The notes beneath the pieces are model-generated. The model worked only from the letters and a program-made list of their open reading frames with translations. It had not been told where the DNA came from and did not search any database. Of a DNA stretch of 64,000 nucleotides, positions 12,852-25,385 are shown one piece after another. Source of the stretch: Megalopta genalis (taxonomy: Eukaryota; Arthropoda; Insecta; Hymenoptera; Halictidae); NCBI RefSeq assembly GCF_051020955.1, contig NC_135014.1, positions 4,720,501-4,784,500 on the forward strand, read 5' to 3'. The position numbers and the translations under genes were made by a program. Numbering within the stretch: the stretch's first letter is position 1; each line of letters opens with the position of its first letter.

Positions 12852-15800
12852 TTAATCCACGAATACAGCCCGACCTTCGTTGACTAAAAGCTGATCAATG
12901 TAAATGTCCTCCTCTGTGCTAACATTTATTAACTTTAAACCCAGTACCGTGTCGGCTGGAGAAAGTCCGTCCGCTTTCGATTCAACGACTATAGAGACGA
13001 AATTTTTTTCCACAACCAATTCTTGAAACCTTAAACTGTCCTCAACAGACCAATCAACGTTAACGGGTCGTATGCCTGTTTGAATAGTTACGAAAATGTA
13101 AAGAAATAAAATACATATGTCCAGAAAATTAAAAAATATAAAATATACAATAATGAAAATTAGTCGATTACATACCGGCAAGCCTTGCTTTAATAGCTTG
13201 ATAAGGCAGTTTTAAGAACTGACTTTTCAGAGGTTGCAATTTATGTAGCGGCAGTACCGAAACGTCCCCAAAATCACAAAAATAAACACTAACCATTTTT
13301 TCTTTGATTATACTTGAAATGCACACCCTTAAAAGTAATTGAAAAACACACATTAGAATTAATGAACTGGAATATTTTAATACAAAAAAAAAGATGCAAA
13401 AGAATAACCCTAAGAAATTATTTATTTTATTTTTACCTATACCAATGGCTATCAATGTGTTTAGCGGCATAAAGCTTGCCTTGTCTTACTGTCTCTGATG
13501 TTGGAATAGGACCATCGTACATACGACAAGCGTCTTGCAGTTCAATCATCATATTCTGCAAACAAAACCATTGATTAGTTTAAGTTTTGCAATTTAATTT
13601 AATAAAGTTTCCCAGAGTATCTCTAAATTATAGACATTGGTAATTAAATTGTAAACTTACTTCTAAGAATCTCTTATCCTCGAATGGTTGAACAGTAAAA
13701 TTTCCAGGATGAGCAGCCATTGTTACATGCACGTCGAAATACTCGCCAAGTCCCGATATTTTTGGTGGCTTTAGAGTTCTGATTTCGTTGTCCTCGCATC
13801 CAACAAGTTTTGAATTGATACGTTCAATACGTTTCCTTGGTTTTATATTATTATTTCCATCACCTTGTGATCTAAAAATTACAAACAAATAGTTATTCAT
13901 CATTCCAATCTCCATCTCAACATCTAGACATTTTTATATTATACCTAGTCAGCTCGTCCTCGAGAGCCAAAGTGTTATTGATGGAAACGAGCATGTTGCT
14001 CGGTTGAATTCGTTTAAATAACTCTACAACTGGCACATTATTTTTCGATGACACAACTTTGACAAGAAGTGAATCTCCACTGGGGGCGAGTTCCTTAAGC
14101 TTTGCAACCATCTTTTCATTGAACATTGAATTATCAATGTTATGAAGATGCACCTTCAAAGCCTATTAAATAAAAATACGTGGAAATAATATCTTTTCCA
14201 ACTAATATTTTTATTATACGATTCTTTCAAAAAGAGTTCAAGTTACCTGAGCCGGATATTTTGCTAAAATTTCAGATAACTTCTCCAAGGACAACAGATT
14301 GTTCTTGGATGTATTGACAGTTTTACCAAAATCGATTAAATATGCTTTTAATTGATCGTGAACGTGATTCACAATTTTTCCTCTGTACCAATTATTATTT
14401 ACCGATACGAAATACGTTTTATCCTCGTCAATTTCCGTTACCTTACAATTTTCAACCTCTTCTGCGTTTAATCCGGTACATACTAATCGATGTAATAAAC
14501 TAACTAAAATCTTCATACTTTCGGACTTCACTTGCACGAAAATGTTGCCATTCTCTTCTATGTGTGAAATAAGTACTTCTGACAGTTGCCCCCCCTATGA
14601 ATAATAGAAAAAATTTTACAAAAACAACTTCATTACAAATACTACTATTATGAAGTCCAATACATACAATGCCCAATTTTGAAGCAGCAACAGTGTGTTG
14701 CAGTATTTGTTTATATAGTTCTGTGTTCAAGTTGATATCATCTGGTCCGTGGGTATCTTGAAAGACCACTGTCGTGTATGGTCCATTCTTATCTTTATCA
14801 CGACTGATCACTTCAACGAACAATGCACGATCATCAATCAGACATTTTTCAATGTGACCCAAGATACTATCGCATTCAGAAAATTCTTCAAAACCGTATA
14901 GGCTTAATCTCAATGCCTAATATAACATTAAAATTACAAGATAAGAAAAATATTTTTGCTTATCCTATACAGGGTGTCCCAAAACTATCGTATTTCCGAG
15001 AAATAAGGGATTCCTGGGATCATTTGAAGCAACTTTTTCCTTGGCGAAAATGCAATCCGCGGCTTTGTTTACGGGTTATTAATGAAAAACAGTGACCAAC
15101 GAGGTAGAATTACCCGATTCGGCCTGTTCGAGGCCGATACCCGTACCTAGGCCCTAGAACCCCCCACTCTTTGTCGAGGATTAATTAAGTGGTCAGTGTT
15201 TGGCGACAATGTTGTAAAAGTGAACTTCGTGTTTACCATGCCGATTCTACCTGAAACCCCTCTGAACGCATCCCTTCCTCGGTAACGCCATTGACCTGGG
15301 ATCTACTGAACATTGTGCGAGGTCAGTGCACCGACCTCGTGAATTGTGACTGACATTTCCAAGCAGCGAATGCATCCACATCTCGCGAAATGGGTAAGTT
15401 TACTATTAAAGATATTCTTCACAATTCTTAAATAAACACATCCCTCTCTGTTCTTTGACGCGATCTATTATTAAATTAGCTTTACGAATCGTTCCTTGAA
15501 TTCTGTTTGGATACAGAATTATTCTTTTGCGTGAGTTTGACGGGATTTCTTATTGTTAATCTTCACTGTAATCGGCTCAATTAATAATTAAAACAGCTGT
15601 GACGGTTAAACTATTTTGCCTCCGAAAAATTAGTAAATATTCTTCAAAGCGTTTTTCTTAAAAATATGTGGTTGTTACGTAGTAAAAAAAATTCGGAAAA
15701 TTCACGCTCCGTGACTGTACAATACTTCGATCGCGGCCCGAATCCGGCGCGCCTTCTGTCAACGCCACGTGCACCTGGCTCTCGAAGTACCCGCGCTCAC

Positions 15801-18433
15801 CTCGCATTAGTCACTGTTTTTCGTTAATAACTCGCAAACAAAACCGCGAACTACATTTTCGCTAAGGAAAAAGTTGCTTCAAATAACCTCAGGAAACCCT
15901 CATTTCTCGGAAATACGATAATTTTAGGACTCCCCGTATATGTAGATAAAGGGATATCGTAATACCTGAGCCGGAAGCACGCAAAATGTTTTGTCTAACG
16001 CTTGTAATTTGCTTCCATGGAAATTGTCTTCGCCTCCGAGATCGATAAAGAAAACTGTAGCAATTCCAGTTAGAGTATTGTACTCGATACAACGAACTCT
16101 GTACCAGTAGTCATCGTCAAAAACGACGTAGTAATTACCAACTTCAATTGACGTTGTCTTGCCAGAGGGTACTAATTTCTTATAATACTGAGTCATTTCC
16201 GTAGTCATAATATTGAACTGGTCCTGTACGTAAACAATATATATTTAAAAAAAATTTTATTGAGAGGGCAAAGTTATAAAAAATTCGAAAACTTACACTG
16301 TATGCTTCTCCTATGAGTCTAGCCCAAATCTCAATAGTACTTATAACGTACGTAACTGCCACTGGCCAAATATCTTCTTCAGGTAATTGCAGTGGTTCAG
16401 GAACAGCAGGTCCAATTGGATGTAATTGAATCTTATCAGTTTTGGATGATTTGACATTCCTCACCTAAAGATAATCGCATGAAGTAATGTTATTGTTTCA
16501 TCGATAAATTTATATGCGTATGCAATAAATTCCTCCATCAATGCAATAAATTCCTTTCTTACTCTTTCAGTTGATGAAACATATCTTCGCAAAATCACAG
16601 AATTGTCGACTCCTTTTTCCAACACTATAGCTGGACATTCTTCAATAATTCGCTCCCAGCTTCCTGGTAGTATTTCTCTATATTGTTGTTTGTAATATAT
16701 AGGCACCTGGTGCATAAAAATACCATTCGGATGGGCATCTATTATGAATAAAACTCGATCATTTATTATATGTCTGCTTTTAGTTTCATTGAGTCTGAAC
16801 GGTGATCCATATTTTTCGCTAAGATCAAGCAAAGCCAATTTTGCTGCAATTTTTTCAGCCTCGTCTTCCGAACGTGCTTCTTCAGGGTAACTGGAGTATC
16901 CATGAGGCCCAATCTGGAAAAATATTCATATATTACATATTCGTATAATAATTTCATTTAAATTTTACAAAGCTTACATCAAATTTCTACAAACCTTAAC
17001 TTGCGCGAATACCGCCAGCTCCTTTGCATTTTTAATTGCTGTAGGACAAATCTGATAAACAGGTTCTGGAAGATTTAATGTTGCAGTTTTCTTTTTTAAC
17101 TCTTCCCGTGGATCGATTGATTGCGGTTTCGATATATTTTTTCTGACACTAGTCGATTGTGGCGGTGATTGTTGAAATTGGGTAATTTTACTATCGGCTG
17201 AAACTTGACCAGGTGAAAGAGGCGACGAGACCTCTGATCGTGGAGGACTCGGTGGAATACTGGTAGGTATATTAAGCAATGAAGGTATAGTAGAATTAAC
17301 TTTGAGCCTTTCACAAAGATTATAAGGTTTTCCTTTAGGAAGGATATCCACATTGTTATTAACAGTCTTTGGTTTCTGATTTATCACAGGTGCTACAATT
17401 TTTTCATTGCTCTTATTATACGTATCAACTTTAGGCTTGTTAAAACTTTGGTTCGACGATACAACTGCATTCGCTTGTCTCTCTTTCAATCTCTGAAAGT
17501 ATGGAAAAATGAATATAATATTTTTACAAAGAGAAAATGATACCTACAACATTTGAGAGTACCACTTACTTTACTCGGAGACGTTGGTGGCATAGCATGG
17601 ATGTATCTTGGTTTTTCATTATTTTGATAAACAGTAATTTTTGTTGGCTGCATTGTGAAGCCCGTATTTTCCCTACGTAACATGTTTAAAGATTCGTAAG
17701 TATTTCACAAATTGAAATTTTATATATACTAAATTTATTTGAATTCATCCTACGCCGACTACACTGACCAAGACTGCTACTTATTCTACTTACTATGTTA
17801 TTAAGTTAAAAAAACTACGCTCTGAATCGTTTATTATAGTATATACATATACATCTCCATATGTTTAAAAATAAAATTAATACAATATCGTACCTTGAAA
17901 GCATATGAGTGGTATCAATAGCAATTCTTACAGGACGTTGAACTTTTTTTGTCATTAGAGGTTGACGATACGGTATTGAATTGCGAGTATTCACCTACAA
18001 CAAAATCAGCATGTTAAACAAATGCTTGCAAAAAATATAATAACATATGTAAACATTTATATACCAATTTTTTATGTTTCTTGGTTGTTGTCTTTTGCCG
18101 TGAAATTAATTTTGAAATATGTGCTGATTCAGAAGTAGGTATAGCCTCTATAAAATAGTCTCCTCCTCTTTCACAAGTTTTAATACCAGGAACGGTATTT
18201 AGAAAAGAAATTAGGGAAGAATATCCAAGTTTCTTAAATGGTATACCTTCATCGAGAAGCATCTTATAATCCTCTGAGAAGATTTGATTCAGTCAGTTTG
18301 ATGTAAACACAAATCATTGAAAATTCAGTAATATCTATATATTTGACTTACTACTTAAGTTGTCTAATTTAAGACCACCCTTTGAAGATATAAGACATGC
18401 TCGTATATTTTTTACTACCTCGTCTTTGTCCAT
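12852..18433 (-). CDS. Tdrd7: TDRD7/Tapas-like LOTUS and Tudor domain protein, complete
   Basis: Germ-granule (nuage) scaffold of the piRNA and mRNA-control machinery; LOTUS domains bind Vasa-type helicases and Tudor domains bind methylated arginines (family knowledge). Fifteen exons in phase: 18352-18433, 18065-18273, 17894-17994, 17570-17672, 16995-17492, 16563-16913, 16297-16464, 15966-16223, 14668-14916, 14247-14594, 13945-14162, 13661-13871, 13437-13555, 13176-13327 and 12852-13075. They total 3291 bp, 1096 aa, close to vertebrate TDRD7 (about 1100). LOTUS 1 is at residues 1-75 (IPFKKLGYSSLISFLNTVPG). A low-complexity linker follows, then a second LOTUS block at about 375-440 (NGIFMHQVPIYYKQQYREIL). 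Three Tudor regions lie at about 480-590 (DDDYWYRV, FFIDLGG), 690-790 (NNNWYRG, AYLIDFGK) and 900-1030 (DSHWYRV, VYFCDFGD). A 971-bp inverted-repeat transposon sits between exons 8 and 9. The 5' half is duplicated at 28.9-32.7 kb. Confidence 0.92.
14968..15938. mobile_element. Inverted-repeat element with TACAGGGTGTCCC ends in a TDRD7 intron
   Basis: The left end TACAGGGTGTCCCAAAACTA and the right end, read in reverse as TACGGGGAGTCCTAAAATTA, start arms of about 130 bp that share ATCGTATTTCCGAGAAAT, the AATCCGCGG block and a TTATTAA(T/C)GAAAAAC block. Between the arms is about 700 bp of unique GC-richer sequence with no transposase frame. It is the same family as the 372-bp hairpin at 4031-4402, but with an inserted middle. 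Confidence 0.85.
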
Positions 18434-20020
18434 TACTTCTATTTTATATAGTAAATTTTAATAATGAAAAATAATGTATGTAATTTGCTGCAATAATAAC
18501 CGATATCCTGCAAATGTTTATTAAAATTAATATAGATACGTTACTGTACAACAAAAACAGAACTAATTAACATTAATAATTCTATCGTAACTCTAAACTA
18601 AAACAAGAAAAAAACGGTCGATAACAAATTTCATCACACCATTTACAGTATGCATATGTTTTTAGTTCGAAATCGAATTTCATGCGTTAACGTGTAACAT
18701 GAACCATTGTGCTGCATGGGTGTTTTCAGTTTTTAAGAGCAAGTAGTTAAATAGAAGTTCACAACACACTCGATAGCAAATTCAAAAAAATAAATTGAAT
18801 GCACGATAAATTAGAATTTCACAGTTGTAGTTGCGAATATGTAACTCGGCCAACGCCGGCAAATCACGGTCACATCGGTATTGTAGGACGCAACAAAATT
18901 GATAAACTTGTCAAATAAATTCCAAGACAATTTTTATTAATTAATTGAAACAGTGAAAACGCGGAGATTCTTAAATGAGTTGCGCTAAAAAGCTCTTAGC
19001 ATTTTAATGTATCACTGATAAACTTCCACTTACAAATGCTTGTTCTTATTTATTATTCCGTTGACAAAAATTTGTCACTACGTGATTACTATTCACAACA
19101 CGTTTTGGCCGCAAGGAATTTAATATTGAAATTTATTTAAATTAGAGCCAAGATACGGCACCTCCTATAAAATCACTATATGTATTTCGATACAATATAA
19201 ATTCAAATTCAAATATATTTGACAGGTAAGATAATAGAAATCTTGTAACTATACAATTCAACAGAATCTGGCACGACTATTAGAAGTCTGATTGCTCAAC
19301 ATCGATATTGTTCAATTATATATACATATAGTTTTACCGCAAATTTAAGAAAAAATACAACGCGTTGGCGCATAACCAACTTGACATCGTACAAATTGAT
19401 ATAAAACCAATTATAGTGCCAGATGACATGTAAGGAATAGATAAACTTGAATTGGAACGGCTCTGATAACAGAAGTATGTACATCGAACTACGTTGTAAT
19501 TACATATAATTTGTTATCCGCGAAACATAGTATCAGATGCATGCAAAGGAATGAGTTTGAATACTCATGGAATCCTTGTCAATCAAAACCTTACTACAAA
19601 TTTGTCATGGAATGAAATAATGCGAAATACTTAGCGTAAAAAAAATGTAGGCCACCGTTATAGGTATACGTATGTATAGAAGTCGAGACATACCTTCTTC
19701 AATAATCGTACATGTAGAAAAAGTCACAGTCACGTTCACTTCGAAACTTCAACAAAACTTGATCACTTCCTGCGGAGATCGATCAGTATTTGGCAACGAC
19801 ACGATTGATTCTAACATTCCCTCCTATTTATCTCTCATGAAGAGACCTGTTTCCGAGCTCCATTACACCTCTGTAGAATGCAGTTCAACCTATCATCAAC
19901 CAAAGCGAAATGGAATTCTTTACACGGCCAATCAGATTCCTTCGTTTCTCGCCATGCTACATTCCGACAGTCCAATCAGCGGTCAGAATCAAAAGGGCGG
20001 AACGTTTAACGAACAACGAG
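18434..20020 (-). promoter_or_regulatory. TDRD7 5' flank with a probable non-coding first exon and CCAAT boxes
   Basis: A splice donor AAG/GTATGT at 19694 (minus strand) ends a probable untranslated first exon that would join the ATG exon at 18.43 kb. Upstream, around 19.92-20.0 kb, are two CCAATCAG-type boxes. The same donor and CCAAT boxes survive in the second copy of this region (31994 and 32.25-32.31 kb) even though the surrounding sequence has diverged, which supports a promoter. The transcription start itself cannot be fixed. Confidence 0.5.
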
Positions 20021-20029
20021 TGAATCAGT

Positions 20030-22065
20030 TGATACTTTTTGTAATTTTAAATTGGGATTGGCAAATATTTTTAATTTAATTGAGGAAAGAGGTTGAAATA
20101 TATGATTATCAATTACAATTAGGGATTTTTAATTTACCGATCTATAATATCATTTAATTAAAGTAAGCATTTGATAATCAATTACATTATTCAAATGAAT
20201 GAATATCTTATTAAATGATTGAGATATGCGCATTTAATTTATTTACCTATATTTACCTAATTTATTAACGACTAGCTATTAAGATTCTCTTTACTATAAT
20301 ATAAATATTTCATATATAAAGCTGTCAATGTATTTTGGTTCTTTTGCTTTTACAATTCAGGAAGTAATTAAATTTTTGTTGCAATAATTATTTGTTAATA
20401 ATTATTTGAAAAATCTTTTATCAAGATTCTTTTCAATTGAGCGTGTATTACTTTAATCAGCTATATATAAATTAAAATTATACATTGCATTAAAAAATAA
20501 CTCATATTTATTATCGCATAATATGAACCTACATACAACAATATACACACATCTTTTTCGTGAATTAATTTTTATAAAATCATGGGAACAGTCGCTATGA
20601 ATTTACCACGTTAAAATATCTATCAGAAACTGGTTTCTGTGGTTCGAGCTAACATGAAAAATTTGTACTTTTCAATCAGTCGCGAGCCAGATGTTTTAGC
20701 GAAAACAACGTGTCGCGTGAAAAATGTCTACGAATTGTCGCAAGAATAACGAAGGTTTGAAGCATGAAGCAACGTAAATATCTTTTGCTTTTTGTTCTAT
20801 TGACCTGAAAGCGGAGAAAGGATACTTTCCCCGTTTCCGATACTTGAAGGCGTGCAATAAAAATCAATCGACACGTGTCTCTTGGAAATTTCAGATAAGA
20901 AGGTACCATTTAGTCCTGCGCGTCGCTCAAATCCTTTTTAGAGCTTGTAGCTATTCAAAACGATGCATATATTTGGATCATTGTTTACTTTAGCCAGATA
21001 AAGAAAGCATACAATTACAGTGGCCCAGAAAAGTGTTCGTGCACCTTTTAAGACATAATAGCTTTTTTAAAACTGGACCGAGTGACTTACATGTTTTTAG
21101 ACGATAGAGGGACTAGTGTACTAGATAATGACCAAAATGTTCTTTTTAAATTTTACTATTATTTGGAATGACAAAAAAAAAAAATAGAAATCTCTCGTTT
21201 TTTAACTTTTTTATCTGAGCCTATAACGAAAATTTGAAACATGTCTTTCGTAGATGCATGTTAAAAATTTTACGAGTTACAACAAATTAAAGATGACAAA
21301 AATCACAGTTTTGTCACGGTTTTGACCAAAAACTGTAAGAAGTCTGGAGTTTTCAAAATCTTTCAACGCCTGTAGCTCGACTCTCGGTTAACTGATTTCG
21401 ATAAAATTTTCAGCACGCATATAAGTTACCTTGTAACGAAATTTTCGTTACAAGGTCATATAAAAAAGTTAAAAGACGAGAGTGTTTAATTTTTTTCTTC
21501 CATTACAAATAATAGCAAAATTTAGGAAAGACATTTTGGTCATTGTCTAGTATACTAGTCTCTCTATCATCTAAAAAAAAAATTCAATCCATTTGGTCCA
21601 GTTTCAAAAAAGTTATTGCGTTTTAAAAAGTGTACGAACACTTTTGTGTGGACAACTGTATGTATCAAAAAACAAAATGGTAGAATTAATCATACTACTT
21701 GTTTTACGCTTCTCAGCAATGTAATCGGGTTTTTTATTAATATTATTTTATTTATATTATCAGATTAGATTTTAAATGATCACCACGTCCATGGCGGCAC
21801 GAATGGAATCAAATTTATATAAATACGATACATATTATAAATTGCTACTGTTAAATTGTACTTAAATATTGTAATTTTTATTATACTCGAGAATCTTTGA
21901 AATTATTAAAAAAACAGTAAAACGGATCTTTCTCTCCAGATAAGAATGCGCAGCACATGGCCTGCAGAACTTGAAAACCCAATGGAAATCCTTCGGCGTG
22001 TTCGACAGGCACGCCATATTTCGTTTTAAATTTATTACTTCAAGGGTGACCGTAATTAGCAAAGA
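20030..22065. other. Segment present only in the left duplication unit
   Basis: Between GAACAACGAG (about 20.02 kb) and CACGTGTTCGAG (22.07 kb) the left unit has about 2 kb that the right unit lacks: there the two landmarks are almost adjacent at 32.34-32.36 kb. It contains the MITE at 21016-21660 and otherwise AT-rich DNA without coding signs. It is either an insertion here or a deletion in the right unit. Confidence 0.6.
21016..21660. mobile_element. Long-arm MITE with TACAGT ends
   Basis: A 645-bp hairpin with arms of more than 200 bp. Left: TACAGTGGCCCAGAAAAGTG; the right end in reverse reads TACAGTTGTCCACACAAAAG, and both continue with GTTCGT(G/A)CAC, TTTTTTAAAACTGGACC-like and GACCAAAATGT blocks. 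No transposase inside. Related hairpins are at 27913-28397 and 33029-33723. Confidence 0.85.
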
Positions 22066-22380
22066 GATGCACGTGTTCGAGGCAGTAGAATGCTTCCGAA
22101 AAACTCGGACCGTTTCTATTCAATAAAACAAATTTTGGGGAACCGGTGCCATCTGCTTTTTATTGCTGGTGTCGGGCCAAAGGTGCGCGGCACGTGGTGG
22201 TCCTTCGGGACTCGCGTCGGTATTTATGTTGACACCTTCAATTTTCAATGTTTACATAGAGTGACTCAAAATGTCATTATATGCTTTACATAAACATAAA
22301 CAATATCGAATGTATGCAAACAAAACTTAATAACATTTCTTTGTAGCTTGTAATAAAATAAAATGTACAAGGTCCTAACA

Positions 22381-22879
22381 ATTCGCCAAGACAAAAGAGT
22401 ATTCGTATAGCTTTACTTTTGTTGATAAACATCAGGGATGCGACGAAACCAAAACATTTTCAACTGAAGGAAATTTTGTAACGGAAGATTCGATACAGTT
22501 TCCTCGGATTAGTAAAAGCCAGATTCGAGTGCATCTGAGATTGCGTCGGAAGTCCAGGAACGAATTGGAAATCAAGAACAATTCAAAGGGTATTGCATCG
22601 GGCAGGATATAAAAGCAGAATTACGAGGAGGGAACCATTCATCAATGAAGCGAATAAGAAAAAGAGAGTGGAATTTGCAAAGCAACATATAAATGTTGAT
22701 TTTGGAATAATGTTATATTCTCAGATGAATCAAAATCGAACATTTGAAAGAAATGTTTTTGAGAAAAAGAATGGTATAATATACAGCAGAAAGGACATCC
22801 TACAAAGTACTAACTGTAACATTAACATAATTAATATTAAGAATTAAGTACTGTACGAATACTTTTGTCTTGGCGAATA
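22381..22879 (+). mobile_element. Internally deleted Tc1-like transposon
   Basis: Terminal repeats ATTCGCCAAGACAAAAG and CTTTTGTCTTGGCGAAT enclose about 500 bp. Inside is a broken piece of Tc1-type transposase: HRAGYKSRITRREPFINEAN followed by KKRVEFAKQHINVDF, and, after a frame break, the start of a SDES catalytic block. The 3' half of the gene is missing, so it cannot move by itself. Confidence 0.8.
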
Positions 22880-22925
22880 TTACAAGCTACAAAGCAATTA
22901 AAAGTGTAATTCTTGAATTATCCCG

Positions 22926-24074
22926 CTGTCGGAAAGTAAGTTGACATGTATTAAATTTTATTTTTTGACTAGAATATTGGGTTTGTAGTTTTGCATGTTT
23001 TTATATCTAAAAAAGTTTAAATGATATATTTTATGTATATATTTTATATTATATAATAGGCAATTTCTTATAAAATGCCGAGAATTTGAGAGTTGAGTGC
23101 AACTTTGACAAAAATTGCTATGGACTTCAGCATTTCAAGAGAAGATGTGGGAAATATATTTCAGAAAATAAATATTACTGGAAAACCAGAAAATTTAACT
23201 AGAACGGGAAGAAGAAGAAGAAAGACAACCGTTCATCAAGATAGACAAATAGTTCGAGAAGTGAAAAAAAAATCCATTTCTTAGTGGCAGAGAATCAAAA
23301 GAAAATTTATGTTTGCCCATTAGAATTATATCACGAAAAAGATCATATCTTTCGAAAGTCGATACTGCAAAGCATTTAAGATTTGCTCAGATATATTCTA
23401 AAAAGTCAATTTCGTTCTGGAAAATAGAGTTATTTGAAATGATGAATCGAAATTTGAAATGAAGTCAAGCAATAGAAGACAATATGTATGGAGGAAAGTA
23501 GGAGATGCGTTTAAACCAACTCTTGTGATTCCAACCGTCAAACATGGAGGTTGCTCCATTATGATTTGGAGCTGTTTTAATAACGATCGAATTGGAAATT
23601 TAGCAATAATTGAAGGGAAACTGACCGACTCCAAATGTGTTGAATTATTACAGGAGAATTTGTTTTCTTCAATGTATAAATTTGAAAGAAATAGGTCGTT
23701 CGTCTTTCAGCAAGACAACGACTCAACGCATACCTCAAGGGATGCAAAAGAATATAAATTTGCCCAACAATTTGTCCAACAATATAAATTTGCTTTTATG
23801 GGCACTTCAAAGCTCCGATCTGAATTCGATCGAGCATTTGTGGGTGGAATTAGATCGTCGAATAAGAAAGATACATAAAATCAAAATTTATAGAAACATT
23901 GAAGAAAAAAATGGAACGAATTAAGCTCCACAACGCTGAAAAAATTAATTAGAACTATGTCAAGTCGCCTTTTAGAAGTAATAAGAGCCAAAAGATATCA
24001 TACTTCATACCAAAAAAATACAATAATGTAAGATGTGCATTAAATTATAATGTCAGCATACTTTCCGTACCCAG
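22926..24074 (+). mobile_element. Tc1-like transposon with a decayed transposase
   Basis: Ends GTCGGAAAGTAAGTTGACAT and ATGTCAGCATACTTTCCGTAC are inverted repeats about 1.15 kb apart. The transposase is read in pieces: a helix-turn-helix part with TGKPENLTRTGRRRRKTTVH (23.1-23.28 kb), then DESKFE (first Asp, about 23.44 kb), IMIWSCF, FVFQQDNDSTHTS (second Asp, about 23.71 kb) and SIEHLWVELDRRI (Glu, about 23.83 kb). Frameshifts and stops split it, so it is inactive. Confidence 0.85.
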
Positions 24075-24275
24075 TTATATTAAACATTTTGCTTTTTTAC
24101 ACAATTTTATATCTATATATGAATTAGTTTGCATTTCGTGTACTTTCTTCTTTTTGTTAAACTTCAATAAACACATCTACACAATAAATAAGCTCTTACA
24201 CTTATTATATCATTAACTTTATTTTTGATCGTCCATAATAGAACCTTACATGTCAACATAAATATCGACGCGAGT

Positions 24276-25385
24276 GCAGATCGGTTCCAATAGAATTAGC
24301 TACCCTGCAGCATCGATCATAAATACGTTAACCGAAATTAGGATTCTCTGGTATAGTAACTATCCCTTCGACCTTTCAGCGTTAAGAGGGCACGAATCCA
24401 GAAACGAGAAATTAAAAATCAGTGTAATATTCTAGAATATAGAAAAAAATCCTTGCTATACGCATGTGTAGAACATTGCGCACTAGGGTGGACTTTCGAT
24501 TTTATAATTTTCTTCGCGGCACTCCCCAGAATAATTTCAATTAATAAAAGAATAATCTGTGCAAAAAATTTGAGCTCGATCGGATAACAGAAAAACGCGA
24601 TCCGAACCCTTCAACGTTGAAATAATTAATTACATACTCATTCCTTACTGTTTTAATATCTTCTAAATTTTAGTTATATAAAAGAATATATCAAATAAAT
24701 CTTCTAGATCTTGACAAGCAGGGCCTTCTGTGTATTGTTACTTTAGTCCGTACATCTTCAATTTTTGTGATTCTCCCATTAATTTAATTACTACGTATTA
24801 TCTAGGTTCTCGCAATTGATTTATTCATTCTAAACCTTGAATAAAACTTGTATTTTTGAACGACGATGAAGAATAGGTTAGTAAACTGACTGAGATCCGT
24901 AAAAAATGTTCTATAGGTGTGTCCGGAATAAATTGTTCAATCTTTTTAAAAAATTTCAAAAATTTCATAAGTTGAATCAGTTTGTAAGTCGTTTTATATT
25001 TGTGTTTGATGAGAGTGATTTTGGATTTAAAGTATCATGCAATTAAAAGAATTGTACTTCTAATAGTTCGTAATGAAAATCTTCTAGCCTCCAATTCTCC
25101 AGTCATAAAGAAATAATCAAAATACATTATAATTATTATAATTGGCAAAAGAGAGAAAGTTTTAATAATTAATAAATCAGAATATATTCGAAAAGATCGA
25201 TTTTATAAGCATTTTATTAATTATTTTAATGTTTAAGGAATTGGAGGAACGATTTTCTCTTATCTGACCAAGTTCAAATTTTCCACAGATTACACTGCCC
25301 AACAAGACTTTTGATCTGTATTAACTAATGGCCGATCCCTTCAAAGTTAGTCATCCAAAAGACGAATTCGAAAGTAGAATTGCTC
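24276..25385. other. Non-coding DNA of the left duplication unit
   Basis: The first 200 bp align with 32.5-32.72 kb of the right unit. The rest is AT-rich without coding signs. Confidence 0.4.

Larger units (their letters stand above)
22210..24275. mobile_element. Outer inverted-repeat element hosting two Tc1-like insertions
   Basis: ACTCGCGTCGGTATTTATG at 22210 and its near-exact reverse complement ending at 24275 give 25-bp terminal repeats. The interior is mostly filled by the two Tc1-like elements below. The corresponding place in the right duplication unit (about 32.47 kb) lacks all of this. Confidence 0.6.

Noticed and set aside
16465..16562. Extension of TDRD7 exon 6 through an open intron
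   Set aside because: The 98 bases have no stop in frame, but a GTAAGA donor and TTTAG acceptor bound them, and splicing joins exons 6 and 7 in phase into the expected family sequence.
19672..20079. A 135-codon plus-strand frame opposite the TDRD7 promoter
   Set aside because: The duplicated copy at 31.98-32.35 kb has stops and shifts in this frame, while the antisense splice donor and CCAAT boxes are conserved, so it is promoter DNA.
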